From the IMG/VR virus record IMGVR_UViG_3300029908_000104, positions 1 through 32,261 of that record: a DNA stretch of 32,261 nt; one strand, 5' to 3'. This document shows positions 1 through 7,175 of the stretch, piece after piece. Both the position numbers and the translations under genes were made by a program. Below the pieces are notes generated by a model, which saw nothing but the letters and a program-made list of their open reading frames with translations, had not been told where the DNA came from and did not search any database. Positions within the stretch are counted from its first letter, which is position 1. Each line of letters starts with the position of its first letter. This stretch comes from a virus.

Positions 1-42
1 TGGGAAACATATCAGCAGTCTTTCGATCCATATTGATCTTGG

Positions 43-67
43 AAAACCCCGCAGTCGCCCAACGGGG
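43..67 (-). terminator. Putative terminator of the late block
   Basis: On the minus strand CCCCG and CGGGG arms flank an 11-nt loop and are followed by TTTT. It lies about 100 nt beyond the stop of the last late gene, where a Rho-independent terminator is expected. The stem is only 5 bp and the T run short, so it may be weak. Confidence 0.4.
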
Positions 68-80
68 GTATAGGCGCGCG

Positions 81-112
81 AGGTTCATGACAGAATTACA
101 AAAGGTTCATGA
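81..112. repeat. Direct repeat AGGTTCATGA x2, 22-bp period
   Basis: AGGTTCATGA occurs at 81-90 and again at 103-112, exactly 22 bp apart, between the last late gene and the terminator-like hairpin. Mu transposase end-binding sites are about 22 bp long and lie in tandem near the phage ends. This place, beyond the last structural gene, is where a phage end could lie. The link to transposase binding is inference; the phage-host junction is not identifiable here. Confidence 0.4.
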
Positions 113-163
113 AACTTGGCTTTTTTGATGGTCTGTGCATTGTGCTGCACGAGGTGTGCAGGG

Positions 164-733
164 TCAATTCTGAGGGGTTGCAGGAGGGGTTTCTTTGGCC
201 TTGAGGAGGACTTTGCGGGCGCGATGGATGGCGAAATCTACGATTTTTCCTGCGGACATGGCGTTGAAAGGTAGGGGAAGGTTGGTGAATGGGACTTTCC
301 GTTTGGCTGCTTCTTCGGCGAGCCAGGCGATGATCAGGGTGCGGTTAGCAGCGCACCAGTCTGGGCCGTTGGCATCCATCAGGGCAGCACGAGCATTGCA
401 GGAACAATCAGGAGTAGCGACGATGCCGATCCTGCTGAGGAGCTTTTTCAATTCGGTGCCGGGACCGGAGGAACTGAGTTTTAAGGTTGGCTGATCAGTG
501 GGGACGGCACTCCTGTCAACCTGGTAATCCCCCCACGCCTGGCAAGCCAGAGCAGCAGCCTCTGGGTTTACTATGAGGCGCGTGAGCCAGATCCCGGCAA
601 GGCGTGCATGGATGCCTTTGCGGTGGTTTCCGCGAGAGAGCCAGAGGGCGGCACGTTTCGGACGCGTGCGACGGGTCAGACCGAAGGCGATCTGGATGAT
701 CTGATCGTGAGTTAGATGGCAGGCCGCGTCCAT
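164..733 (-). CDS. Conserved-looking small protein at end of tail module
   Basis: A protein of 189 residues if it starts at ATG 733, which lies one base after the TAA of the upstream Cys-rich gene; a GTG at 751 would add six residues and overlap that gene. The middle has a CSC-x8-MD-x-NGPDWC pattern followed by IIAWLAEEAAKR and, nearer the end, AGKIVDFAIHRAR. Short proteins with a Cys pair, MDxxGPxxC and WLxxEAxKR are familiar at the ends of phage tail modules; their function is not known to me. The cysteines could bind a metal, but this is a guess. It is the last gene of the leftward late block. No signal peptide or membrane segment is seen. Confidence 0.65.
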   Translation of the reverse strand: MDAACHLTHDQIIQIAFGLTRRTRPKRAALWLSRGNHRKGIHARLAGIWLTRLIVNPEAAALACQAWGDYQVDRSAVPTDQPTLKLSSSGPGTELKKLLSRIGIVATPDCSCNARAALMDANGPDWCAANRTLIIAWLAEEAAKRKVPFTNLPLPFNAMSAGKIVDFAIHRARKVLLKAKETPPATPQN

Positions 734-734
734 A

Positions 735-1532
735 TTATCCAGTCCAGACACAGTTCCCGGTGTCAGATGAATAGGTGAACGAGGGAGGGCAGCAATGTCC
801 GCCCGTATACTCTGTCCACCCCGATGCGCAGCAATTACAAGTTACAGGGTCGCTAAAAGATGTTGCTTGGTAAGGATCTCCCCCAAACTTTATAGATCCT
901 GACGGGAATCCATTGGTTGTATTATAAAGAGCGGTGATGTTAAACGTGAAGGTCGTGGACAAAGATCCGTAATTGTAGATCTCCTCAGTTATCGTCCCCA
1001 GTGCAGTATACCCTTGGGTGCAGTCAGCGGTGCCGTTGTCAACAATTGTGTTAGTCCCTCCAGTAAGATTGTAGACTAACCTGTGGTAGTTAAAGTAGCG
1101 GGGATCGTATTGAGGTTGGCCCGGCCAAACTGGGTCGGACTCATCCCAACTAGCGTCATAAGCTGGCGGACCCGAATCGTAGGTGTATGCAGGAAAAACG
1201 GCGGTCCGATAGACAGTTACTGACGGATCGCAAAGCACCATACTTTGAGATCCAAGAAAAATGTAATTCCAGTGATTCTGACCATCGGCGGTAAAGCAAC
1301 AGCCAATATATTGGCATCCGACTGGTGTCACCGGGCTAGGTGTGCAATCGCTGTAGCAAGTCACCTCGACACCATCCGCGCACGTATGAGTGATCGCCGT
1401 TGAGGATGACCCTGTAGCACATGTGGGAGGGCAATCGGTGCCGGTGGAGCAGGGAGCGCAGCTGCAGTCACATGTGCAGACGTTGTGGTCGCATTGACTA
1501 ATCTGCTTTTTAAAAAGGGCAAGAAGCGTCAT
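735..1532 (-). CDS. Cys-rich putative tail-tip protein
   Basis: A 265-residue protein with 22 cysteines, 14 of them in the first third as closely spaced C-x-C, C-x2-C and CC pairs, and a second group (CNCC, HCCPP) near the C-terminus. The middle is rich in Tyr, Thr, Asn and Asp and looks like a beta-structured extracellular domain. Its ATG lies inside the stop of the tail hub gene (ATGA overlap), so the two are probably translated together. After the tape measure and hub, a tail-tip or receptor-binding role is reasonable, but no family is recognised. The Cys density suggests disulfide or metal cross-linking, unusual for a protein folded in the cytoplasm. No signal peptide is evident. Confidence 0.65.
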   Translation of the reverse strand: MTLLALFKKQISQCDHNVCTCDCSCAPCSTGTDCPPTCATGSSSTAITHTCADGVEVTCYSDCTPSPVTPVGCQYIGCCFTADGQNHWNYIFLGSQSMVLCDPSVTVYRTAVFPAYTYDSGPPAYDASWDESDPVWPGQPQYDPRYFNYHRLVYNLTGGTNTIVDNGTADCTQGYTALGTITEEIYNYGSLSTTFTFNITALYNTTNGFPSGSIKFGGDPYQATSFSDPVTCNCCASGWTEYTGGHCCPPSFTYSSDTGNCVWTG

Positions 1533-3361
1533 GGCGTGTAGGGGGCTGTGGCGACTATCTGCACTTTTTGCCCGGTGACGCAGGTGTCCATTTCGACAAT
1601 GCTGAGATAGCGACCGTCGAGGCTGTCTAGGTCGAGATAGATCTGGGAGCTGTCAGTGCCGATTAGTTGGATAAAGCCTCCATCGGTGGAGATATTAGCC
1701 TGTGTTCCATCGGAGTTGGTGATGGAGATGTCGTAGTCGGAAATGAGGACCGTATCACCGGCTGCTCCCTGGATCGTCACGAGCGGACCGCCCCCGGCGT
1801 CGATCGTGATCAGATCACCTCCGACTGTCTTGAGCGTGAACGACGTGATCCTGATCATGTAGATGTTGGCCGTCTTGGTCTCGCCGCTGCCGAGGGTGAC
1901 TGTGGTGTCCTCACTGACTCCCGGATCAATGTTCCAGCCGAATCCTGCGGCCACGCTCACCGTGTACGATCCAGGTGGAAGATTACTGAAGGTGGAGAGG
2001 CCGGTGCCAGCGACATCTTGGGTCACCGATCCATTAGGGCCGGTCACTGTCACGGTAATGTTAGAGAGCAGGTCAGTCAGGTCGCCTGAGTCGCCGCTAC
2101 TGACATGCATCTGGACATTGATCACTCCGGGCGTGCTGCTGAGGCCCCCGCCACCGCCGAGACCACCGGCTTGCGGGGTGTTCTTTTTGAAGAGATCCAG
2201 GAGGTGCTGCAGGCCGAGATGAACCGGAGGGCCGACATGGACCGTCATGCGGCCACTGAAGAGATCGCGTGTGATGCGCTGCGCCTGCGAGGTGTAGGCA
2301 TTCCACTGACTGGCTACCCCTGAGAATCCCCAGGTCTCACCCGGTACCCATACCCAGAAAAGCGTGTCACTCACGACCGTGAAGTCGGTCTCCACGGCGA
2401 GGCGGGAGACAGCGGCGGCGTAGGAGGGAGCGATCGGAAAGGGAGCGGAGGTATTTTGCACCCAGGCGCTGCCGGTGAAGTTCATGCCCGGAGGAGGCTC
2501 GTTCTTCTGGAGAGGAAAGGTCAGCTCGATATCCGCGCCTCCCGTGTTGGCGAGGGTGCCACCGACGAGGCCGGAATCATCCACGACCAGCTGCCGGTAC
2601 TCCTGATTGTTGAGCCCATTAATGTAGATCCAGATGTAGGTGATCGTGACGCGACGGGCGAGCAGATCGAAGCGAGGCGTGAGGATGAGGCGGGAGGTGT
2701 CCGCCGTGGTCTCGGAAACCTGCCTGGTTGCCGCTGTGGCCCATTGAGTGATCCGCAGGGTGGGCGGGGTTGCCGTATAGTCCCACCAGACAGAGCGGTC
2801 GGGCAGCCAGGCGAGCTGATCGCGCACCACAGAGGCACAGGTGACATTTTGTTTTTCGCTCCACGGTACTTCGAGCGTGAGTGCGGCCACCTCGTCGGCA
2901 TTGTAGGCGATGACAGCTCCGTGCTTGGCGATGACGGCATCCAGCGCAGCTTTGACGACGGTAGCGAGGGAGAGTTTGATCAGCACACCGCTGTCGTTCG
3001 TGCCCTGATTGAGCACGGGGGCCTGCATCGGCTGCGTGGTGATCGTGGGAGGCGTCGTGGTCATGTCGATCCACGTCTGGGCAAAGGTCGTGCGGTCGAG
3101 CCAGCGCCATGGCCCGGATAAGGTGAGAGAGACCTCCTGGTGCTTCCCCTCGGCGGAGCATTCCGGTTTGTCGAACCAGCCGATAAAACAGGTCGTCTCA
3201 TCCTGAGCGAGCGTTACCTGAGCAAAGGGGGCAAAGGGGAGCGCACCGGTGATATCCCGCTTCAGGGTGACCACGAGCTTGTCCTCAGCGGAGTTGGTCA
3301 CCACCAGCGATGCTGATCCCACGTTGAGGGAGGGAAAGGTCTGGGTGTTGAGGGTGAACAT
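1529..3361 (-). CDS. Putative tail hub protein with Cna_B-like domain
   Basis: A 610-residue protein directly downstream of the tape measure. Residues 1-390 resemble the hub or tail-tip protein of transposable siphophages: the stretch RDQLAWLPDRSVWWDYTATP (about 180-199) and GPPVHLGLQHLLDLF (about 377-391) match patterns I associate with that family. A glycine-rich linker (about 399-406) leads to a domain at about 413-503 with the FSNLPPGSYTVSV signature of Cna_B/SpaA-like beta-sandwiches. The C-terminus (about 505-610) is beta-rich, with repeated D-G-G and T-I-D turns. The first part probably closes the tail tube; the added domains may contact the host surface. The start has no Shine-Dalgarno sequence. 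Function is inferred from position and patterns. Confidence 0.7.
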   Translation of the reverse strand: MFTLNTQTFPSLNVGSASLVVTNSAEDKLVVTLKRDITGALPFAPFAQVTLAQDETTCFIGWFDKPECSAEGKHQEVSLTLSGPWRWLDRTTFAQTWIDMTTTPPTITTQPMQAPVLNQGTNDSGVLIKLSLATVVKAALDAVIAKHGAVIAYNADEVAALTLEVPWSEKQNVTCASVVRDQLAWLPDRSVWWDYTATPPTLRITQWATAATRQVSETTADTSRLILTPRFDLLARRVTITYIWIYINGLNNQEYRQLVVDDSGLVGGTLANTGGADIELTFPLQKNEPPPGMNFTGSAWVQNTSAPFPIAPSYAAAVSRLAVETDFTVVSDTLFWVWVPGETWGFSGVASQWNAYTSQAQRITRDLFSGRMTVHVGPPVHLGLQHLLDLFKKNTPQAGGLGGGGGLSSTPGVINVQMHVSSGDSGDLTDLLSNITVTVTGPNGSVTQDVAGTGLSTFSNLPPGSYTVSVAAGFGWNIDPGVSEDTTVTLGSGETKTANIYMIRITSFTLKTVGGDLITIDAGGGPLVTIQGAAGDTVLISDYDISITNSDGTQANISTDGGFIQLIGTDSSQIYLDLDSLDGRYLSIVEMDTCVTGQKVQIVATAPYTP

Positions 3362-3413
3362 GGATCAGAAAGGAGTCAGGAGAGAGTGGTCAGGATATGG
3401 AAGATGGGAGGGG

Positions 3414-6047
3414 TTAGGTTCGTTTGATGCGCTCCACTTGGGCGGCGAGTTGCTCGAAGCTTTTGGTCTCGGCCTGCATGGCCGCTAGGATTTTCCCCAT
3501 CGATGTCGTAATCACGGCCGCCTGCTTCTGAGTCTCGCTGACAATTTTCCCGGCGGTATCCTGCACGGCCTTTGCAGGGTCGTTTCCGGAGGCTGCACCA
3601 GCACCGGAGGCACTCCCGGCGAGAGCACTCCCTGGACGGGATGCCGGAGCGGGAAGAGGGAGCGCCTCCCAGGGATGACGCATCGCACCGGGAGCCTGAC
3701 GGGCTGCGTAATCCGCAAGGCGGTCATGATGCGAATCATCGATATAGCCCTTGCGCTGGGTCACATCGGTATCGAGCACCTGCCCCTTGGCAGGAAGGGG
3801 AATCCAGTGATCGATGTGCCCGTCGAGACCTCGATCCACGGTGAATTTTGTCAGATCATCGGGACGTTTCCCAGCGATGGAGTGATCACGGGTCGTCTGC
3901 TCAGCCGATGCAAGATCCTGACGGGTCTCACGGGCAAGCGAGGACTCGCCCTGGAGCGATCCGATCTGGTTCTGGAGATCGAGGCGCTTGGCGGCCACCT
4001 CATCCTCGATGCGGACGCGCTCGGCGGCGATCTCGCGCTCGTTTTTGTTACTGGCTTCCAGTTCGGCGAGACGCTTCTTGGCCTGAGCCTCCAGGAGCGT
4101 GTCCTGTTCCTTCAGCCCGTCGATTTGCTTTTGACGGAGATCATCGGCGGCTTGGTCCTGGGCTTTCCAGGCGGCAAGATCAGTGCGCTCCTTTTCCTTT
4201 CGGAGACTCTCCCACGAGGAGTCGATCGAATCATTGATTTTGTCACGGGAGGCAACGAGTTTCGGATCAGCTTTGGGATCGTCAATGCGGGGATTAGCAG
4301 CGGCCTGGGCGTGCAGTGCTGCCATGCGATCGGAAATGGCACCGGAGTATTCTCCACGCTCCGCTGCCTTGGTGGCCAGTTGCACGGCCAGCTCATTGTC
4401 GAGCTGCATCTGGTGGGCCGCACGCTGTTCCGCACGGGCCTCGGCACGCTTGGCATTGGCCTCCTCGTTTTTCTTTTGTTCCTCTGCGAGTTGCGCGGCT
4501 GCTTCCTTGGCAGATTCATCCTCTTCCTTCTTCTTTTTGGCATCGGCGTTCTTGTGGATCTGCTCGATGGGCATCGCCGTGACATGATTATAGAGAGCAT
4601 CGAGTTCCTTGAGCTTGGAATCGACGGCTTGCTTGCTCAGAGAGTCAGCGACACCGAGACCGGCGCGTTCCGCGTGCAGGTCGGATTGAAGTTTGTCGAT
4701 CTTGTCGAGCAGCTCCTTGAATTCCTTGGTCGAGGAGACACCGCTTGCCTGACGCGTGAGCTGAGCGATGGGAGAGTTATCTTTTTGCATCTCCTCTGAG
4801 CGCTCCCTGTCCATGTCATTCGTGAGGTGACCCGTGGCGAGGCTCGTGGTGGGATCAATGCCCCATCTGTCCATGGCCTCACCTGCGGTGACACCGATAG
4901 CGACCGCCGATAAAACCGATCCTGCCGCACCCACAATTCCCCTGACTCCTCCACCTACTGCAGCATTGGCCACCTTGGAATCGGTGTTGGCGTTCACCGC
5001 AGCCGTCTCAGCAGCCCAAATCGTGGTATTGGTAGCAACTCGCAACGCAAGCGATCCGAGACCGGCGACGAGGTCGGTGATTTTCAACGCAGCAAGAGCA
5101 ATGGCCAGCACTCCTGCGGCCTCGGCCCATCGGGTGAGAGCGCTGGAGTTTTTCACGGCCCATTCGGCCAGTCCCATCGCACCCGTCGCCACATCGCGGA
5201 TCTCCATCCCCAGGTCCTTCAGCCCCTGTTTTCCCTCCGGGCTGGCCAGCGCTGCCGAGAGTTCATTGATCTCTCCCGTCAGATCGTCAAAGAGCGGCTT
5301 GGTGAGCGAACCCAGGAGCATGTCCCATTCATTTTTTAGACCCCTCAGAGCACCTGATTGCGTGTTGGCGGCAGCGGCACCGGCCTCGCCGTAGGATTTC
5401 AGCGAATTGGTCAGCAGCTCGTAGAGGGTGCCCTGTTCCTTCGCTGATTTGATCGCTTCATTGGTGACGCCGTTGGCCTCCAGTTCCTTGCCGAGGAGTG
5501 TGCGCTGGCCCATGCCATTGAGGATGTCGATGATGTCGCGCTGCGCCTGGAATCCGTCGATCCCCTTGGCGGCAGCCGTCTGATTCAGCAGGGTGATCAG
5601 ATCGATCATCTTCTGAGTGTCACGGATGCCGGCGTGCCACATCGTTGGGACATTGACGCTGAAGGTCTCGATCAGGGATTGAAAATCAATGTGGAGATCG
5701 AGCGCCTTTTGCCGGAGCTGGTCCAGAGCTTCCCCGCCCTTTACCTTGGCCTCTGCGAAGGTCTGCGAGGGATCGACGGACTTCAGGGCACCGGCGATGG
5801 CTATCTGGCTGTCCTGCATCGTGCGATTGTATTCCAGCCCGCGAGCTGTGGCTTCCCGCAGGAGGTCGGGTATCTCGCGGATGCTTTCCACGATCTTGCC
5901 GCCCAGGTCGATCCCGACACCGAGCTTGAGCGTGTTGATGAACTCCTGGGCCTTTCTTTCGCTCTCGGTGAGTTTGGAGTCCAGCTCGTTTAGACCCCGC
6001 ATGTCGGCAGTCGATCCGACGCGGATATTGAGGGATGGGTCGGACAT
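3414..6047 (-). CDS. Tail tape measure protein
   Basis: At 877 residues this is the longest protein in the window. The N-terminal 250 residues have the features of a tape measure: a RGLEYNRTMQDSQIAIAG segment, QSLIETF, and a region ending SGALRGLKNEWDMLLGSLTKPL. Two hydrophobic stretches (about 305-335 and 375-395) follow, then a long Lys/Glu/Ala/Gln-rich coiled coil (about 430-720). The C-terminus is low in complexity (Pro, Ala, Gly, Ser) before a final coiled coil. In siphophages this protein sets tail length and helps DNA entry. It lies directly after the frameshifted tail chaperone gene, the canonical order. A heptamer inverted repeat occupies the leader and no Shine-Dalgarno sequence is seen. 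Confidence 0.9.
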   Translation of the reverse strand: MSDPSLNIRVGSTADMRGLNELDSKLTESERKAQEFINTLKLGVGIDLGGKIVESIREIPDLLREATARGLEYNRTMQDSQIAIAGALKSVDPSQTFAEAKVKGGEALDQLRQKALDLHIDFQSLIETFSVNVPTMWHAGIRDTQKMIDLITLLNQTAAAKGIDGFQAQRDIIDILNGMGQRTLLGKELEANGVTNEAIKSAKEQGTLYELLTNSLKSYGEAGAAAANTQSGALRGLKNEWDMLLGSLTKPLFDDLTGEINELSAALASPEGKQGLKDLGMEIRDVATGAMGLAEWAVKNSSALTRWAEAAGVLAIALAALKITDLVAGLGSLALRVATNTTIWAAETAAVNANTDSKVANAAVGGGVRGIVGAAGSVLSAVAIGVTAGEAMDRWGIDPTTSLATGHLTNDMDRERSEEMQKDNSPIAQLTRQASGVSSTKEFKELLDKIDKLQSDLHAERAGLGVADSLSKQAVDSKLKELDALYNHVTAMPIEQIHKNADAKKKKEEDESAKEAAAQLAEEQKKNEEANAKRAEARAEQRAAHQMQLDNELAVQLATKAAERGEYSGAISDRMAALHAQAAANPRIDDPKADPKLVASRDKINDSIDSSWESLRKEKERTDLAAWKAQDQAADDLRQKQIDGLKEQDTLLEAQAKKRLAELEASNKNEREIAAERVRIEDEVAAKRLDLQNQIGSLQGESSLARETRQDLASAEQTTRDHSIAGKRPDDLTKFTVDRGLDGHIDHWIPLPAKGQVLDTDVTQRKGYIDDSHHDRLADYAARQAPGAMRHPWEALPLPAPASRPGSALAGSASGAGAASGNDPAKAVQDTAGKIVSETQKQAAVITTSMGKILAAMQAETKSFEQLAAQVERIKRT

Positions 6048-6065
6048 TGAGAAGGGGCGTGGGGC

Positions 6066-6161
6066 GAAAGTTGAAGGGTGAAAGCTGAAAGCTGAGTCAG
6101 AAGGGAGTGGGATCGGTGAAGGGTTTTACTCAGGTTTCAAGTTTCAGCATTCAGGTTTCGC
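6066..6161 (-). repeat. Heptamer inverted repeat, copy A
   Basis: On the plus strand GAAAGTTGAAGGGTGAAAG... (6066-6096) faces CTCAGGTTTCAAGTTTCAGC... (6129-6160). The arms are imperfect reverse complements built from seven-base units of the type CTGAAAG, with a spacer of about 32 nt. It fills the gap between the tail chaperone frameshift stop and the tape measure start, so a transcript would form a long hairpin just before the tape measure start. Confidence 0.75.
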
Positions 6162-6163
6162 GG

Positions 6164-6735
6164 TTACCTGATTTCCATTCCGTGGAGGGTTGCGTCGAGT
6201 CGGAGGCGGGCTTCTTCCTTTTGATACTCCCGCTCCAGGAGCATGACGCTATCCAGGAAGGCGATCGCGTCGGCTTCCTCGGGAATTTGACGCAGGATGA
6301 GGGCGAGATCCATGGTCTGCAGGTCATGCTCCTCTAGCAGCTCGTCACGTCCTCGTGGTTGAGCTGGATCTTTTTTTTTTGGAGTTCCCGCATGGCTGCC
6401 GCCAGATCGACAGCGTGAGCCACCTCGATGCCATGAAACTTGGCCACCATCCCGGTCATCACATCGATCTCCTCTTCGGGTGTCATCAGATCGAGAAACT
6501 CTTGCACGGTGAGTGCTGCACCGGTGCAGTCGGTGGCCTTCCCGCGCTCCAGCATGATCAGGAGCCGCTTTTCGCGGAGATCAGCGACTTCCATCCTGGC
6601 ATCGCACGCACCTGCCTCCTCCTGCTCCAGGGCGTAGAGTCGTCGCATTTGCCCGCGAGTGAGCGGAGGCACGGAAATACGTGCCGAACTATCAGCAAGC
6701 TCAAAAGGGATTGGTTCGATGTGACGGAGTTTCAA
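6164..6735 (-). CDS. Tail assembly chaperone GT, -1 frameshift product
   Basis: If the ribosome slips by -1 on the A10 run (6380-6371), the product continues past the 6334 stop and ends at TAA 6166-6164, giving about 190 residues instead of 133. The extension starts KDPAQPRGRDELLEEH, then carries an acidic, helical segment (IPEEADAIAFLDSVM, LLEREYQKEEARLRL) and ends HGMEIR. This is the G/GT arrangement of long-tailed phages, where the T part recruits the tape measure and G the tube protein. The -1 frame stays open to just before the leader of the tape measure gene, as expected. The slip signal and stem-loop are listed separately. Translated by hand from the minus strand. Confidence 0.8.
6334..6735 (-). 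CDS. Tail assembly chaperone G, zero-frame product
   Basis: A 133-residue protein, mostly helical and acidic, starting at a TTG codon (MKLRHIEPIPFE); I find no ATG near it in frame and no Shine-Dalgarno sequence. It reads TRGQMRRLYALEQEE and TPEEEIDVMTGMVAKFHG, and ends LQKKKIQLNHEDVTSC. Position just before the tape measure, size and the frameshift signal near the 3' end identify it as the short form of the tail assembly chaperone, which keeps the tape measure soluble and brings tube subunits to it. The real start could lie elsewhere given the unusual TTG. The leader carries a heptamer repeat (6757-6800). Confidence 0.8.
   Translation of the reverse strand: MKLRHIEPIPFELADSSARISVPPLTRGQMRRLYALEQEEAGACDARMEVADLREKRLLIMLERGKATDCTGAALTVQEFLDLMTPEEEIDVMTGMVAKFHGIEVAHAVDLAAAMRELQKKKIQLNHEDVTSC
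6338..6380 (-). promoter_or_regulatory. -1 programmed ribosomal frameshift signal
   Basis: On the minus strand codons CAA AAA AAA AAG (run of ten A, 6380-6371) contain the heptamer A AAA AAG, the slip site of dnaX. After a 3-nt spacer a stem-loop follows: CAGCTC (6366-6361) pairs with GAGCTG (6343-6338), with an inner CACG/CGTG stem closed by an AGGA loop. The zero-frame TAG lies directly after the stem. Slip site, stimulatory stem and an open -1 frame together make a convincing signal. Confidence 0.85.
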
Positions 6736-6756
6736 GAGGGTGAGAGAGGTGGAGAC

Positions 6757-6800
6757 GAAAGCTGAAAGGTGAAAGGTGAAAGGTGAGAAAGTGGGAAGGT
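6757..6800 (-). repeat. Heptamer repeat, half copy
   Basis: The plus strand reads GAAAGCTGAAAGGTGAAAGG and continues with one more GTGAAAG-type unit. It is a run of about five seven-base units equal to one arm of the inverted repeats at 6066, 9944 and 10451, here without an opposing arm. It lies in the leader of the tail chaperone gene. Confidence 0.65.
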
Positions 6801-6825
6801 TAGGAGATCGCCACTCTCTGCCGCG

Positions 6826-7152
6826 CTAGGAAGTTGGAGGATTGATTGTCACCGTTCCGTCAGTGTGAACCGTGACGGCTGGGATCTGCGCAGTGATCGC
6901 AGAAAGTTCCGCAAGTCCCTCGGTATCGCCATTGGCCGTCAGGCGTGCGGTGACATAGGTAATGAGCGCTTCCAGCTCGGAAAAGAGGCTGGCCGAGTTG
7001 GTGCCCAAGACATCAAGGGTTGCCTGGTTGAGCCGAGGCAGGGAATCCCGGAGAACACCAAAGATCGTCGTCTTGATGGACTGAATGTTTGCGAGGATCG
7101 CCTGGGCATTGGACTGCGCAGGAGTGATGAGAGAGGCGTCGAGGATGGACAT
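6826..7152 (-). CDS. Hypothetical small protein in tail-fibre region
   Basis: A 108-residue protein between the fibre-like gene and the tail chaperone. The first 85 residues are predicted helical, rich in Ala, Leu, Ile, Ser and Thr (AQAILANIQSIKTTIFGVLR), with a short Thr/Val-rich tail (VTVHTDGTVTINPP). No family is recognised. A small tail or fibre-assembly protein is possible from position only. The leader is C/A-rich (AACCAACAACCCAAATCC) and lacks a Shine-Dalgarno sequence, a style shared by several other starts in the window. Codon usage looks like that of its neighbours. Confidence 0.6.
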   Translation of the reverse strand: MSILDASLITPAQSNAQAILANIQSIKTTIFGVLRDSLPRLNQATLDVLGTNSASLFSELEALITYVTARLTANGDTEGLAELSAITAQIPAVTVHTDGTVTINPPTS

Positions 7153-7175
7153 AATTTTGGATTTGGGTTGTTGGT

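Noticed and set aside
3675-4799. Long plus-strand frame of 374 codons opposite the tape measure gene
   Set aside because: It is the antisense of a coiled-coil coding region; the peptide is a Leu/Gly-rich mirror of Lys/Glu codons with no domain. The minus-strand tape measure explains the region.
6371-6380. A10 run as simple sequencing error or broken gene
   Set aside because: The run is followed by a two-part stem-loop at the proper place and both frames give plausible tail chaperone products, so a programmed slip is the better explanation. Resequencing would settle it.
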